Part shown: positions 1 through 6,420 of the stretch, piece after piece
How the letters are laid out: each line of letters starts with the position of its first letter
How positions within the stretch are numbered: position 1 is the first letter of the stretch
DNA from: Gammaproteobacteria bacterium
Lineage (GTDB): Bacteria; Pseudomonadota; Gammaproteobacteria; SZUA-229
Assembly: GCA_011051475.1 (NCBI GenBank)
Contig: DRLE01000033.1
Location: 1-6,420, forward strand
DNA length: 6,420 nt
Direction: 5' to 3'
The notes under the pieces: generated by a model
What the model saw: only the letters and a program-made list of their open reading frames with translations
Databases searched by the model: none
Told to the model about the DNA's origin: nothing
Program-made: the position numbers and the translations under genes

Positions 1-419
1 AGAATCACACGCTCCAGTCCCAGTGATTGCCAGAATTTTACCGAGGCGTAGTTGACGGTATTGGCCTGTACCGACAGATGAACGGGCATTTCGGGCCAGC
101 GCTCGCGCACCATCATAATCAGGCCGGGATCGGACATGATCAGGGCATCGGGCTGTAGCGCGATAACCGGCGCCATATCCTGCATATAGGTTTTTACCTT
201 GCTGTTATGTGGCATCAGATTGCTGGCGACAAAGAACTTTTTGCCCAGGTCATGCGCATGGTTGATGCCTTTTTCCAGGTTTTCCAGCTTGAAGTCATTA
301 TTTCGTACGCGCAGCGAGTAACGCGGTTGGCCGGCATAAACCGCGTCCGCGCCATAGGCAAAGGCGTATTTCATGTTTCTCAGGGTGCCGGCGGGAAGCA
401 GGAGTTCAGGCGTTTTCAT
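1..419 (-). CDS. trhP: tRNA U34 hydroxylation protein TrhP (YegQ), U32 peptidase-like family; 3' end outside window
   Basis: Reading the minus strand from the ATG at 419-417 gives 139 complete codons without a stop, running off the left edge. The protein begins MKTPELLLPAGTLRNMKYAF and continues with YGADAVYAGQPRYSLRVRNN, GKKFFVASNLMPHN, PDALIMSDPGLIMMVRE, PVHLSVQANTVN and VKFWQSLGLERVI. From memory this follows E. coli YegQ almost without gaps, including its start (MFKPELLSPAGTL), and fits it better than the paralogues RlhA, UbiU or UbiV. The family is called peptidase U32, but YegQ/TrhP is known to act in prephenate-dependent hydroxylation of the wobble uridine U34 of tRNA, the first step toward cmo5U/mcmo5U. 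It is cytosolic and usually about 450 residues, so about two thirds lie outside, including the conserved cysteines. No strong Shine-Dalgarno sits at the usual distance: AAAGGA (445-440) is about 20 bases upstream, and an in-frame CTG at 431-429 would fit it better, but homology favours the ATG. It is divergent from the c-di-GMP genes. Confidence 0.93.
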   Translation of the reverse strand, partial: MKTPELLLPAGTLRNMKYAFAYGADAVYAGQPRYSLRVRNNDFKLENLEKGINHAHDLGKKFFVASNLMPHNSKVKTYMQDMAPVIALQPDALIMSDPGLIMMVRERWPEMPVHLSVQANTVNYASVKFWQSLGLERVI

Positions 420-445
420 GATATCAATCAGGTGTGGAATCCTTT

Positions 446-454
446 ATTTTAACA
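446..454 (-). promoter_or_regulatory. candidate extended -10 promoter for trhP
   Basis: On the minus strand, positions 454 to 446 read TGTTAAAAT: a TGn extension followed by TAAAAT, one mismatch from the sigma-70 consensus TATAAT. Transcription would start near 439, giving a leader of about 20 bases before the ATG at 419. The -35 region (about 474-469, GGGAAA) does not resemble TTGACA, which extended -10 promoters tolerate. If correct, the AAAGGA at 445-440 lies at or before the transcript start and cannot serve as a ribosome site, which argues against the upstream CTG start. This rests on motif inspection only. Confidence 0.4.
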
Positions 455-554
455 AGTCGAGTTTGAACTTTCCCTTAGTATTTACGTGGCTGAACATGGT
501 GATTGCGAGCGATGGATGGCGTAACGTGAAACGATGTCGGGTATTATGTCGCAT

Positions 555-580
555 CCGGATAAAAAAATCCGGTTATTTTT
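555..580 (+). terminator. intrinsic terminator-like hairpin in the divergent intergenic region
   Basis: CCGGAT (555-560) and ATCCGG (567-572) form a perfect 6-bp stem around an all-A loop (561-566), followed at once by TTATTTTT (573-580). The U-rich tail is only on the right, so as a terminator it acts on rightward transcription. No rightward gene lies upstream; the only upstream gene, trhP, is transcribed leftward. It could stop antisense transcription coming out of trhP, end an unannotated short RNA, or act as an attenuator in a long leader of the downstream operon if a promoter lies upstream of it. The stem is short (4 of 6 pairs G-C), so efficiency is uncertain. Confidence 0.45.
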
Positions 581-614
581 CGCATAATCAGAAGGTTGTA
601 CGCTGCAACTGTTC

Positions 615-620
615 TATACT
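615..620 (+). promoter_or_regulatory. candidate -10 box for the two-gene GGDEF-EAL operon
   Basis: TATACT at 615-620 differs from TATAAT at one position. Transcription would start near 627 and leave a leader of about 28 bases before the TTG at 655. No good -35 box lies 16-18 bases upstream (590-598 reads GGAAGGTTG or similar). The nearest TTG-containing hexamer, TTGTAC at 596-601, is only 13 bases away, so an activator or alternative arrangement may be needed. It lies downstream of the hairpin at 555-580, so transcripts from here would not contain the hairpin. Confidence 0.35.
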
Positions 621-645
621 TTAAATCTTTCAGGGGGCGCACAAC

Positions 646-663
646 GGGAATGGCTTGAGTCAG
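646..663 (+). promoter_or_regulatory. translation initiation region of the first GGDEF-EAL gene (ambiguous start)
   Basis: GGGAA at 646-650 lies four bases before an in-frame TTG at 655; a second in-frame start, ATG at 664, is nine bases further on. A third ATG at 650-652 is in another frame and opens a two-codon reading frame (ATG GCT TGA, 650-658) that overlaps the TTG. With the ATG at 664 the protein would begin MRLYIPAFNKV and lose three residues, with no effect on any domain. The purine-rich GGGAA favours TTG; codon preference favours ATG. Confidence 0.4.
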
Positions 664-3600
664 ATGAGATTATATATTCCTGCTTTCAATAAGGTTCGGT
701 TATTACTTGCTGCGGCGCTTGGCGTGTGTCTGTTCACCCTGGTTTTATATCTGCAGGATATTCCGCAACGCATCGACAGGGGGCAACGTGCACAGGCGGC
801 AATCAGGCAGCTTGATGCCATGCGCCGGCCCATGCTGGAAATCAAGGCACTTGAAAACCGGGCCATACGCAGCGGTGACTTTGTCTCGCTGCTGCCCGAG
901 TTTGACAGGATCAATGAGCGGGCCAGGCGTATTCTGGATGAGTATCTCCGGCTGGCCGCCTACAATGACAGGCTGCTGGTACAGGTAAAGGCGTTCTCCC
1001 GCAGTTATACGGAGTGGCAGGCCAGGGAGCGCTGGATGTTCAGCCATCTCGATCACACCGACAAGGACCCGCATCACGAACTGGAGCACTACGCCGTAGC
1101 CGACCGGAAGCTGCTCCAGGCCCTGTCTGCACTGGCACTGGGTGAGGAGCCATTGCATGCCGATATTCACGATGGTGAGCAGGCGGTACAGCTGGCGCAG
1201 ACCGCGGCCATCACCCTGATGGTCTATCTGTTTCTGTTGATAATCCTGTTTCAACGATCTTCCAGCCGGGCGATCGCGGTGCGTGAACAGGACCTTGAAA
1301 CCACGCTGCACTCCATAGGCGACGCGGTTATTGCCACGGATATCGAGGGTCGTGTCACCCGGATGAATCCTGTTGCCGAGGAACTGACCGGCTGGTGCTT
1401 TGACGAGGCGCAGGGTATGCCGCTGAACGAGATTTTTGTTATCGAGCATGCCACAACCGGTGAAGCCGTGGACAATCCGGTTGAACAGGTACTGAAAGAG
1501 GGGCATGTTGTCGGTCTGGCCAATCACACCGTACTGCTTTCACGCGACGGTAACCGCTATCAGATAGCCGACAGTGCGGCACCGATAAAAACCGCCGGTG
1601 GCGAAATACGCGGTGTGATTCTCGTGTTTCATGATGTCACCCTGTCCTACGATGTGCAGCAGACGGTCAGGGAGCAGGCATCGAGGCTGAATAATATTAT
1701 CGAAACCTCCATGGATGCGATTATTGCCGCCGATGAGAACGGCACCATCGTGGAATGGAACGCGCAGGCGGAGAAAATATTCGGCTGGAACCGTGATGAA
1801 ATACTCGGGCAGTACCTGCATGAAACCATTATTCCGGAACAATACCGCAGGATGCATCTGCAGGGCATTGAACGGCTGAGAAAAACCGGCCGGGAAAATA
1901 TACTCAACCAGCGTGTTGAGGTCAGCGCTCTGCACAAAAGCGGCCGGGAGTTTCCGGTCGAGCTGACAATATCCCAGCTTGAAATCAAGGATGGCTGTTT
2001 CTTCAGCGCCTTTGTGCGTGATCTTACCGATATCAGAAAAGCCGAGGAGGAGCTGAAGCTGGCGGCGACCACCTTCTACACGCATTCGGGTATCGTCATT
2101 ACGGATGAAAACAGGCGCATACTCAGGGTGAACCCGGCGCTTGAGGAAATGACCGGTTACAGTGCCGAGGAGATGATCGGCGACTATCCCAGTATGCTCA
2201 AGTCCGGACGCCAGGACAGCAATTTCTACCGGAAGATGTGGCAGCAGATCAATGAAAACGGTACCTGGCAGGGCGAGTTATGGAACAAACGCAAGAACGG
2301 CAGCCTGTATGCCGAGCTGCTCACCATTACTGCGGTCAAGGATGATACCGGTAAAGTGACGCATTATGTCGGTACCAGCCATGATATTACCGAGCGCAAA
2401 TTCGCCGAAAACAGAATTGAGCAACTGGCCTATTACGATGAACTGACCAACCTGGCCAACCGACGCCTGCTGCTCGACCGCCTTAACCATGAAATTGCCG
2501 TTGGCCGGCGACACAAGAGCTATGGCGCCGTGCTTTACCTGGATCTGGACCGCTTCAAGAACCTGAACGATGCCCTGGGTCACCCGGTAGGGGATGAGTT
2601 GCTGCGGCAGGTAGCACGCCGCCTTAGCGATCTGGTCAGAGCGGAGGATACTGTCTGCCGCCTGGGGGGAGATGAGTTCGTTATTATGCTGCCGGCGGCA
2701 AGTACTGAAATGAGCAAGGCCAGTCTGGAGGCCGGCAGTGTGGCGGACAAGGTCAGGTCAAGCCTGGCGGAAGCCTTCGACCTGCACGGTTATCAGTATT
2801 TTCTCAATACCAGTATAGGTGTTGTGGTGTTTCCCGAAGATGATGAAGGCGCTGATGATATCCTCAAACACGCCGACAGTGCTCTTTACCGCGCCAAGGA
2901 AGAAGGCCGTAATACCACCCGTTTCTACAAGCCCGCCATGCAGGAGGACGCCGATGCCAGGTTGCAACTGGAAAAGGACTTACGCAATGCCCTGCAAAAC
3001 GATGAGCTGGTTCTGTACTACCAGCCGCAGGTCAGTATCGACGGCCATGTTACCGGTGCTGAAGTCCTGTTGCGCTGGCAGCATCCGCGGCGAGGCATGG
3101 TTTCACCCGCCGAATTTATTGCGCTGGCCGAGGAAACCGGCCTGATTCTTGATATCGGTCACTGGGTGTTGCAACAGGCCAGCATGCAGCTGGCACGCTG
3201 GCAGGAGAATGGCGTCAGCCTCGACTCACGAACCGTGGCCGTTAATGTCAGCCCGCGTCAGTTTCATCAGGTCGGCTTTGTCGAGGAGATTATCAGCATG
3301 ATGAAAGCCTCGGGTCTTGATGCCCGCTGCATTGAACTTGAGATAACCGAGAGCCTGCTTATGGAACGCATGGGTGATGTGGTTAGCAAACTGAGCACTC
3401 TGCGCGAACACGGTGTGCGTATAGCGATTGACGATTTCGGTACCGGCTATTCATCCCTGGGATACCTCAAGAGCCTGCCCCTGGACAAGCTCAAGATCGA
3501 CCAGTCTTTTGTTCAGGATATCAATGTGGATAATAATGATGCGGCCATCGTTGATACGATTATTGCCATGTCACGTCATCTTGGTCTTGATGTCATTGCC

Positions 3601-3741
3601 GAAGGCGTGGAGACAAAGGTTCAGCTGGACTTTCTGCACAGTAAGGGGTGTGAGGTCTTTCAGGGATACTATTTCAGCAGGGCCGTCAGCGCCGATGAGA
3701 TGCTGGAGATATTGAAAAAAGGCAGTGTTAACCAGGGATAG
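655..3741 (+). CDS. membrane-bound PAS-PAS-PAS-GGDEF-EAL c-di-GMP synthase/phosphodiesterase
   Basis: A complete 1028-residue inner-membrane sensor enzyme predicted to control c-di-GMP. TM1 is at about 15-33, a charged, probably helical periplasmic segment at 34-182, and TM2 at 183-199. Three PAS domains follow at about 211-335 (DAVIATDIEGRVTRMNP, ending FHDVT), 340-464 (DAIIAADENGTIVEWN, ending VRDLTD) and 467-582 (GIVITDENRRILRVNP, ending GTSHDITERK). The GGDEF domain (about 585-757) has YYDELTNLANR, the FKNLND..GH segment and intact GGDEF at 671-675. RAED at 662-665, five residues before it, is a c-di-GMP inhibitory site. The EAL domain (about 770-1025) reads EVL instead of EAL but keeps E803, N864 (NVSPRQF), E896 (ELEITES), D926-D927 (DDFGTGYSS), K947 (KLKID), E983 (AEGVET) and Q1003 (FQGYYF), in order; from E896 on the spacing is the same as in the phosphodiesterase RocR as I recall it. 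Both activities are thus plausible; which one dominates cannot be read from sequence. No PAS ligand (haem, flavin) can be assigned. It is the first gene of a pair. Confidence 0.95.
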   Translation: MSQMRLYIPAFNKVRLLLAAALGVCLFTLVLYLQDIPQRIDRGQRAQAAIRQLDAMRRPMLEIKALENRAIRSGDFVSLLPEFDRINERARRILDEYLRLAAYNDRLLVQVKAFSRSYTEWQARERWMFSHLDHTDKDPHHELEHYAVADRKLLQALSALALGEEPLHADIHDGEQAVQLAQTAAITLMVYLFLLIILFQRSSSRAIAVREQDLETTLHSIGDAVIATDIEGRVTRMNPVAEELTGWCFDEAQGMPLNEIFVIEHATTGEAVDNPVEQVLKEGHVVGLANHTVLLSRDGNRYQIADSAAPIKTAGGEIRGVILVFHDVTLSYDVQQTVREQASRLNNIIETSMDAIIAADENGTIVEWNAQAEKIFGWNRDEILGQYLHETIIPEQYRRMHLQGIERLRKTGRENILNQRVEVSALHKSGREFPVELTISQLEIKDGCFFSAFVRDLTDIRKAEEELKLAATTFYTHSGIVITDENRRILRVNPALEEMTGYSAEEMIGDYPSMLKSGRQDSNFYRKMWQQINENGTWQGELWNKRKNGSLYAELLTITAVKDDTGKVTHYVGTSHDITERKFAENRIEQLAYYDELTNLANRRLLLDRLNHEIAVGRRHKSYGAVLYLDLDRFKNLNDALGHPVGDELLRQVARRLSDLVRAEDTVCRLGGDEFVIMLPAASTEMSKASLEAGSVADKVRSSLAEAFDLHGYQYFLNTSIGVVVFPEDDEGADDILKHADSALYRAKEEGRNTTRFYKPAMQEDADARLQLEKDLRNALQNDELVLYYQPQVSIDGHVTGAEVLLRWQHPRRGMVSPAEFIALAEETGLILDIGHWVLQQASMQLARWQENGVSLDSRTVAVNVSPRQFHQVGFVEEIISMMKASGLDARCIELEITESLLMERMGDVVSKLSTLREHGVRIAIDDFGTGYSSLGYLKSLPLDKLKIDQSFVQDINVDNNDAAIVDTIIAMSRHLGLDVIAEGVETKVQLDFLHSKGCEVFQGYYFSRAVSADEMLEILKKGSVNQG
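3734..3738 (+). promoter_or_regulatory. ribosome-binding site of the second GGDEF-EAL gene
   Basis: AGGGA at 3734-3738 lies nine bases before the ATG at 3748 and inside the last codons of the preceding gene (stop TAG 3739-3741). This fixes the start of the second gene and suggests coupled translation. Confidence 0.75.
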
Positions 3742-3747
3742 CAATAC

Positions 3748-6420
3748 ATGTACTTCTTAAGACGACTTTCAATCAAAAGCAAAACCTATTTGCTGGTGCT
3801 GCTCAGTGTGCTGGTGGCCTTGACCCTGTCGGCGGTCTCCTATCGTGGTCTGGGAGGCTTGCGTGCCGAGTTTGAAGACCTTGTTTTTGCCACAGAGATC
3901 GAACGGTATACCAACCGGCTTATTCTCGAAGAACAGAACTATCGTCTTAACGCCAACGGCTCTGTCTATGATATCGAGGCGGCCAACCGCGCGTATCAAA
4001 ATGCCCTTTCCTATGTTGATGAAATCTATCGCATACTGGATGAGATCGATACACTTGGCCAGAGTGACCTGCTGCTGATGGAGCTGGAGAAAACGCGGCA
4101 GTCAACGGACGAATATAAAACCCTTTATATGAAAGCGGTATCCATCCTCACCGAACTGAGCAGGCAGGCCGATACGCTGGAGCAGGAAGGTGAATACATA
4201 ACACTGCAGATACAGCAGTATGTCGAGGCCAAGAGAAAAGAGATAAAGCAGGTGCTGAACCAGAAGACCATCGAGAAGATCAATAACGGCTCGAATATCT
4301 GGCAGTACACCTATGTAACACGCCTGCATGAAAAGAAATATCGCCTCAGCCCGGATCCGGCAGTGCTGAATGCCTTCAGGAAGGATTACCGTTTTATGAT
4401 GAGCGAGTGGCACAGGCTGAAAGCCATGTCTGACCAGGATTTCGAATTCGAAAAACTGGAGAATTTTTACCGCTCGGCAAAAAAATATAAAAATGCCATG
4501 CTGTTATGGGCCGAGCTCGATCTTCAGCTGGTCAACGATGTATTGCCTCAGATGAAAAAACTGGGGGATGTCGTTATCGCCAATGCGATCGAGGCGGCCA
4601 GGCATTCCGTCGAGCATATGGCGCGCAAGCGGCAGACTACAGCTCTTACCATGCTTGTCGTTGCCATTATAGCTATTGTGCTGGGCGTGATTTTTGGTTC
4701 GTTGATTGCCTCGTCGATATCTTCCATGGTGGCGTCCTTCCAGAAAGGCCTGCTGGACTTTTTTGCCTACCTGAACCATGAAAAGGGCAGCGTGCATCCT
4801 ATAGAGGTGCAGGGCGAGGACGAGATTTCGGTCATGGCCAGGGTGGTGAACGAAAATATCGAGAAAATTCAGCATGTATTGCAGCGCAAGCAGGATTATC
4901 ACCAGGCATTACTGGAATGGTCGAAGGTAAACTACCAGGACGAAAACCTGACCATAAACCGTGCAACCGAACTTTCCGCAAGAGCGTTGCATGTTGAGCG
5001 TGTCAGCATCTGGCTGTTCAGTGATGACGAAAGCCGGCTGCAGTGTGCGGACCTGTACTCAAGGCCGACGAATAAACATGAAAAAGGCGCGGTCCTGGCC
5101 GAGAGTGACTACCCGCAATACTTCAGAGCGATAAGAAACCTGGAGATACTTGCAGTCGATGATGCCAGAAACGACGAGCGTACGCGCGAGCTGAGCCGCG
5201 ACTACCTTGAACCGCTGGGCATCTGTTCCATGCTGGATCTGCCTATCGTCCAGGAAGGCAGGCTGATCGGGGTTATCTGTCATGAGAAAACCGGAGAGAG
5301 GAAACACTGGGAAGATGACGAACTGGAGTTCGCCCGTTCCCTGGTCAACGCCATAGCGCTGTCACTGGAAATCAAGAAGCGACGCCTGATACAGGATGAA
5401 CTGCGCGCGCAGAAGGAAATACTGCACCACCATGCCAATCATGATGCGCTCACCGGCCTGCCCAACCGCTTCCTGTTTGATGACCGCCTGAACCAGGTGA
5501 TCAAGCAGGCGCAACGAAACCAGGGCAAGGTGGCGATCGTGTTTATCGATCTTGATCATTTCAAGGGCGTTAACGATTCCATGGGGCACAAGGCCGGTGA
5601 TGAGCTGCTGGTAGAAGTAGCGAAACGCCTGAAAGGCAGGATACGGCAGACCGACACGCTGGCCCGACTCGGCGGTGATGAATTCACCATTATTATGACG
5701 CAGGTAAGCAACAACGATGAAGTCGTTGCGCTGACCCAGGATCTGCTCAGGGCAATGGCGGAGCCTTTTGTTCTGCAGGAGCAGACGGTTTATGTCACCC
5801 TGAGTGTCGGTGTTGCCATCTATCCCGATGACGGCGATACCCCGGAAGTTCTGCTGAAAAATGCCGATGCGGCCATGTACCAGGCCAAGGAGGACGGCCG
5901 CAATACCTACCAGTTCTATACCCGCGCCATGACCGAGAAAGCCTTTGAGCGTATTGCCATGGATACCAGTTTCCGCAGGGCACTGGAAGCGGAGGAGTTC
6001 GTCGTCTATTACCAGCCACAGGTGGATGTTCGCAGCGGGCGCATGACCGGTGTCGAGGCGCTGGTGCGCTGGCGGCACCCTGCCATGGGCATGATAACGC
6101 CGGCCAGCTTCCTGCCCTTTGCCTATGACACGGGCCTGATTGTGCCACTGGACCTGCTGGTCATGGGCAGGGCCATGCGTCAGATCTGCCAGTGGCGCGA
6201 CCAGGGGCTGGATCCCGGTCGGCTGGCGCTGAACCTTTCCATTATGCAGCTGCAGCAGGAAAACTTTATCGATACCCTGAAGGAACTGCTGCACGAAACC
6301 GGCTGCAAGCCGCAGTGGATCGAACTGGAGCTTACCGAATCGCAGATCATGAAGGATTCCAGCCTTGCCGCACAGACCCTGAATCAGATCAGGGAACTGG
6401 GCATAAGTATCGCCATCGAT
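3748..6420 (+). CDS. membrane-bound periplasmic sensor-HAMP-GAF-GGDEF-EAL protein; 3' end outside window
   Basis: From the ATG at 3748 the frame stays open for 891 codons to the right edge. Domains in order: TM1 (about 14-31, after MYFLRRLSIKSKTY); a periplasmic region of about 265 residues (32-297), rich in E, K, Q and Y and probably helical, with no family I recognise; TM2 (about 298-320); a HAMP-like linker (about 321-373) with GEDEISVMARVVNENIEKI, typical of chemoreceptor-style HAMP ends; a GAF domain (about 386-541, VSIWLFSDD, LDLPIVQEGRLIGVICHE, HWEDDELEFARSLV). The GGDEF domain starts at HDALTGLPNR (565-574), has intact GGDEF at 642-646 and the inhibitory site RQTD at 633-636. The EAL domain starts near 741 (YYQPQ), with E770 (EAL), N829 (NLS) and E861 (LELTES); the window ends at D891, the first Asp of the expected DDFGTGYSS. 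By comparison with the upstream gene about 115-130 residues are missing. It lies 6 bases after that gene in the same operon. The two GGDEF-EAL halves are clearly related but differ throughout, so this is not a recent duplication. Confidence 0.94.
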   Translation, partial: MYFLRRLSIKSKTYLLVLLSVLVALTLSAVSYRGLGGLRAEFEDLVFATEIERYTNRLILEEQNYRLNANGSVYDIEAANRAYQNALSYVDEIYRILDEIDTLGQSDLLLMELEKTRQSTDEYKTLYMKAVSILTELSRQADTLEQEGEYITLQIQQYVEAKRKEIKQVLNQKTIEKINNGSNIWQYTYVTRLHEKKYRLSPDPAVLNAFRKDYRFMMSEWHRLKAMSDQDFEFEKLENFYRSAKKYKNAMLLWAELDLQLVNDVLPQMKKLGDVVIANAIEAARHSVEHMARKRQTTALTMLVVAIIAIVLGVIFGSLIASSISSMVASFQKGLLDFFAYLNHEKGSVHPIEVQGEDEISVMARVVNENIEKIQHVLQRKQDYHQALLEWSKVNYQDENLTINRATELSARALHVERVSIWLFSDDESRLQCADLYSRPTNKHEKGAVLAESDYPQYFRAIRNLEILAVDDARNDERTRELSRDYLEPLGICSMLDLPIVQEGRLIGVICHEKTGERKHWEDDELEFARSLVNAIALSLEIKKRRLIQDELRAQKEILHHHANHDALTGLPNRFLFDDRLNQVIKQAQRNQGKVAIVFIDLDHFKGVNDSMGHKAGDELLVEVAKRLKGRIRQTDTLARLGGDEFTIIMTQVSNNDEVVALTQDLLRAMAEPFVLQEQTVYVTLSVGVAIYPDDGDTPEVLLKNADAAMYQAKEDGRNTYQFYTRAMTEKAFERIAMDTSFRRALEAEEFVVYYQPQVDVRSGRMTGVEALVRWRHPAMGMITPASFLPFAYDTGLIVPLDLLVMGRAMRQICQWRDQGLDPGRLALNLSIMQLQQENFIDTLKELLHETGCKPQWIELELTESQIMKDSSLAAQTLNQIRELGISIAID

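Noticed and set aside
429..431. CTG as the true start of trhP, spaced well from AAAGGA
   Set aside because: The ATG at 419 aligns with the start of E. coli YegQ, and the likely transcript start lies too close to AAAGGA for it to work as a ribosome site.
487..506. Possible sigma-54 promoter (TGGC ... TTGC)
   Set aside because: TGGC at 487-490 and TTGC at 503-506 are about five bases too far apart for the -24/-12 spacing, which is strict.
207..624. Two short plus-strand frames (207-452 and 373-624)
   Set aside because: The first overlaps trhP in antisense and neither translation looks like a protein. The second covers the hairpin and promoter-like region and has no convincing ribosome site.
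420..654. c-di-GMP riboswitch upstream of the c-di-GMP operon
   Set aside because: I looked for a GEMM-like two-helix aptamer and saw none; only the single short hairpin at 555-572 is evident.
745..1527. A 260-codon open frame on the minus strand
   Set aside because: It lies wholly inside and antisense to the PAS-PAS-PAS-GGDEF-EAL gene, its translation has no recognisable domain, and the plus-strand protein in the same bases has clear family motifs.
5362..6294. A 310-codon open frame on the minus strand
   Set aside because: It is antisense to the GGDEF-EAL half of the second enzyme, whose motifs are unmistakable. Long antisense frames are common opposite such GC-rich third-position coding sequence.
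655..6420. Recent gene duplication giving the two GGDEF-EAL genes
   Set aside because: The catalytic halves share family motifs only, with differences at most other positions, and the N-terminal halves are unrelated.

Overview
The window looks like gammaproteobacterial chromosome. The truncated minus-strand gene at the left edge is strikingly like E. coli YegQ/TrhP, base composition is moderate (judged by eye, not counted), and the two large genes are typical membrane-bound c-di-GMP enzymes of free-living Gammaproteobacteria. I cannot name a genus.

Layout: (1) 1-419, minus strand, the first 139 codons of a U32-family gene (trhP/yegQ), running off the left edge. (2) 420-654, a 235-base, relatively AT-rich divergent intergenic region. 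It holds a candidate extended -10 promoter for trhP, a terminator-like hairpin with a T-rich tail reading toward the right, and a near-consensus -10 box for the right-hand genes. (3) 655-3741, plus strand, a complete 1028-residue protein: TM - periplasmic segment - TM - PAS - PAS - PAS - GGDEF - EAL. (4) 3748-6420, plus strand, a second protein open to the right edge (891 codons seen): TM - about 265-residue periplasmic region - TM - HAMP-like - GAF - GGDEF - EAL, cut at the first Asp of the EAL DDFG motif.

The two sensor enzymes are separated by 6 bases, and the ribosome-binding site of the second overlaps the end of the first, so they are almost certainly co-transcribed. Both have intact GGDEF motifs with an RxxD inhibitory site. 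The first has every recognisable EAL catalytic residue; the second has every one that lies inside the window. Each could therefore in principle make and degrade c-di-GMP, with different inputs: PAS domains plus a small periplasmic module in the first, and a large periplasmic module plus HAMP and GAF in the second. The divergent trhP is a tRNA-modification gene with no obvious functional link.

I see no RNA gene, CRISPR array, insertion sequence or other mobile element. Nothing here clearly amounts to an undescribed system. The least explained parts are the two periplasmic sensor regions, mainly that of the second enzyme, and the orphan hairpin in the intergenic region.
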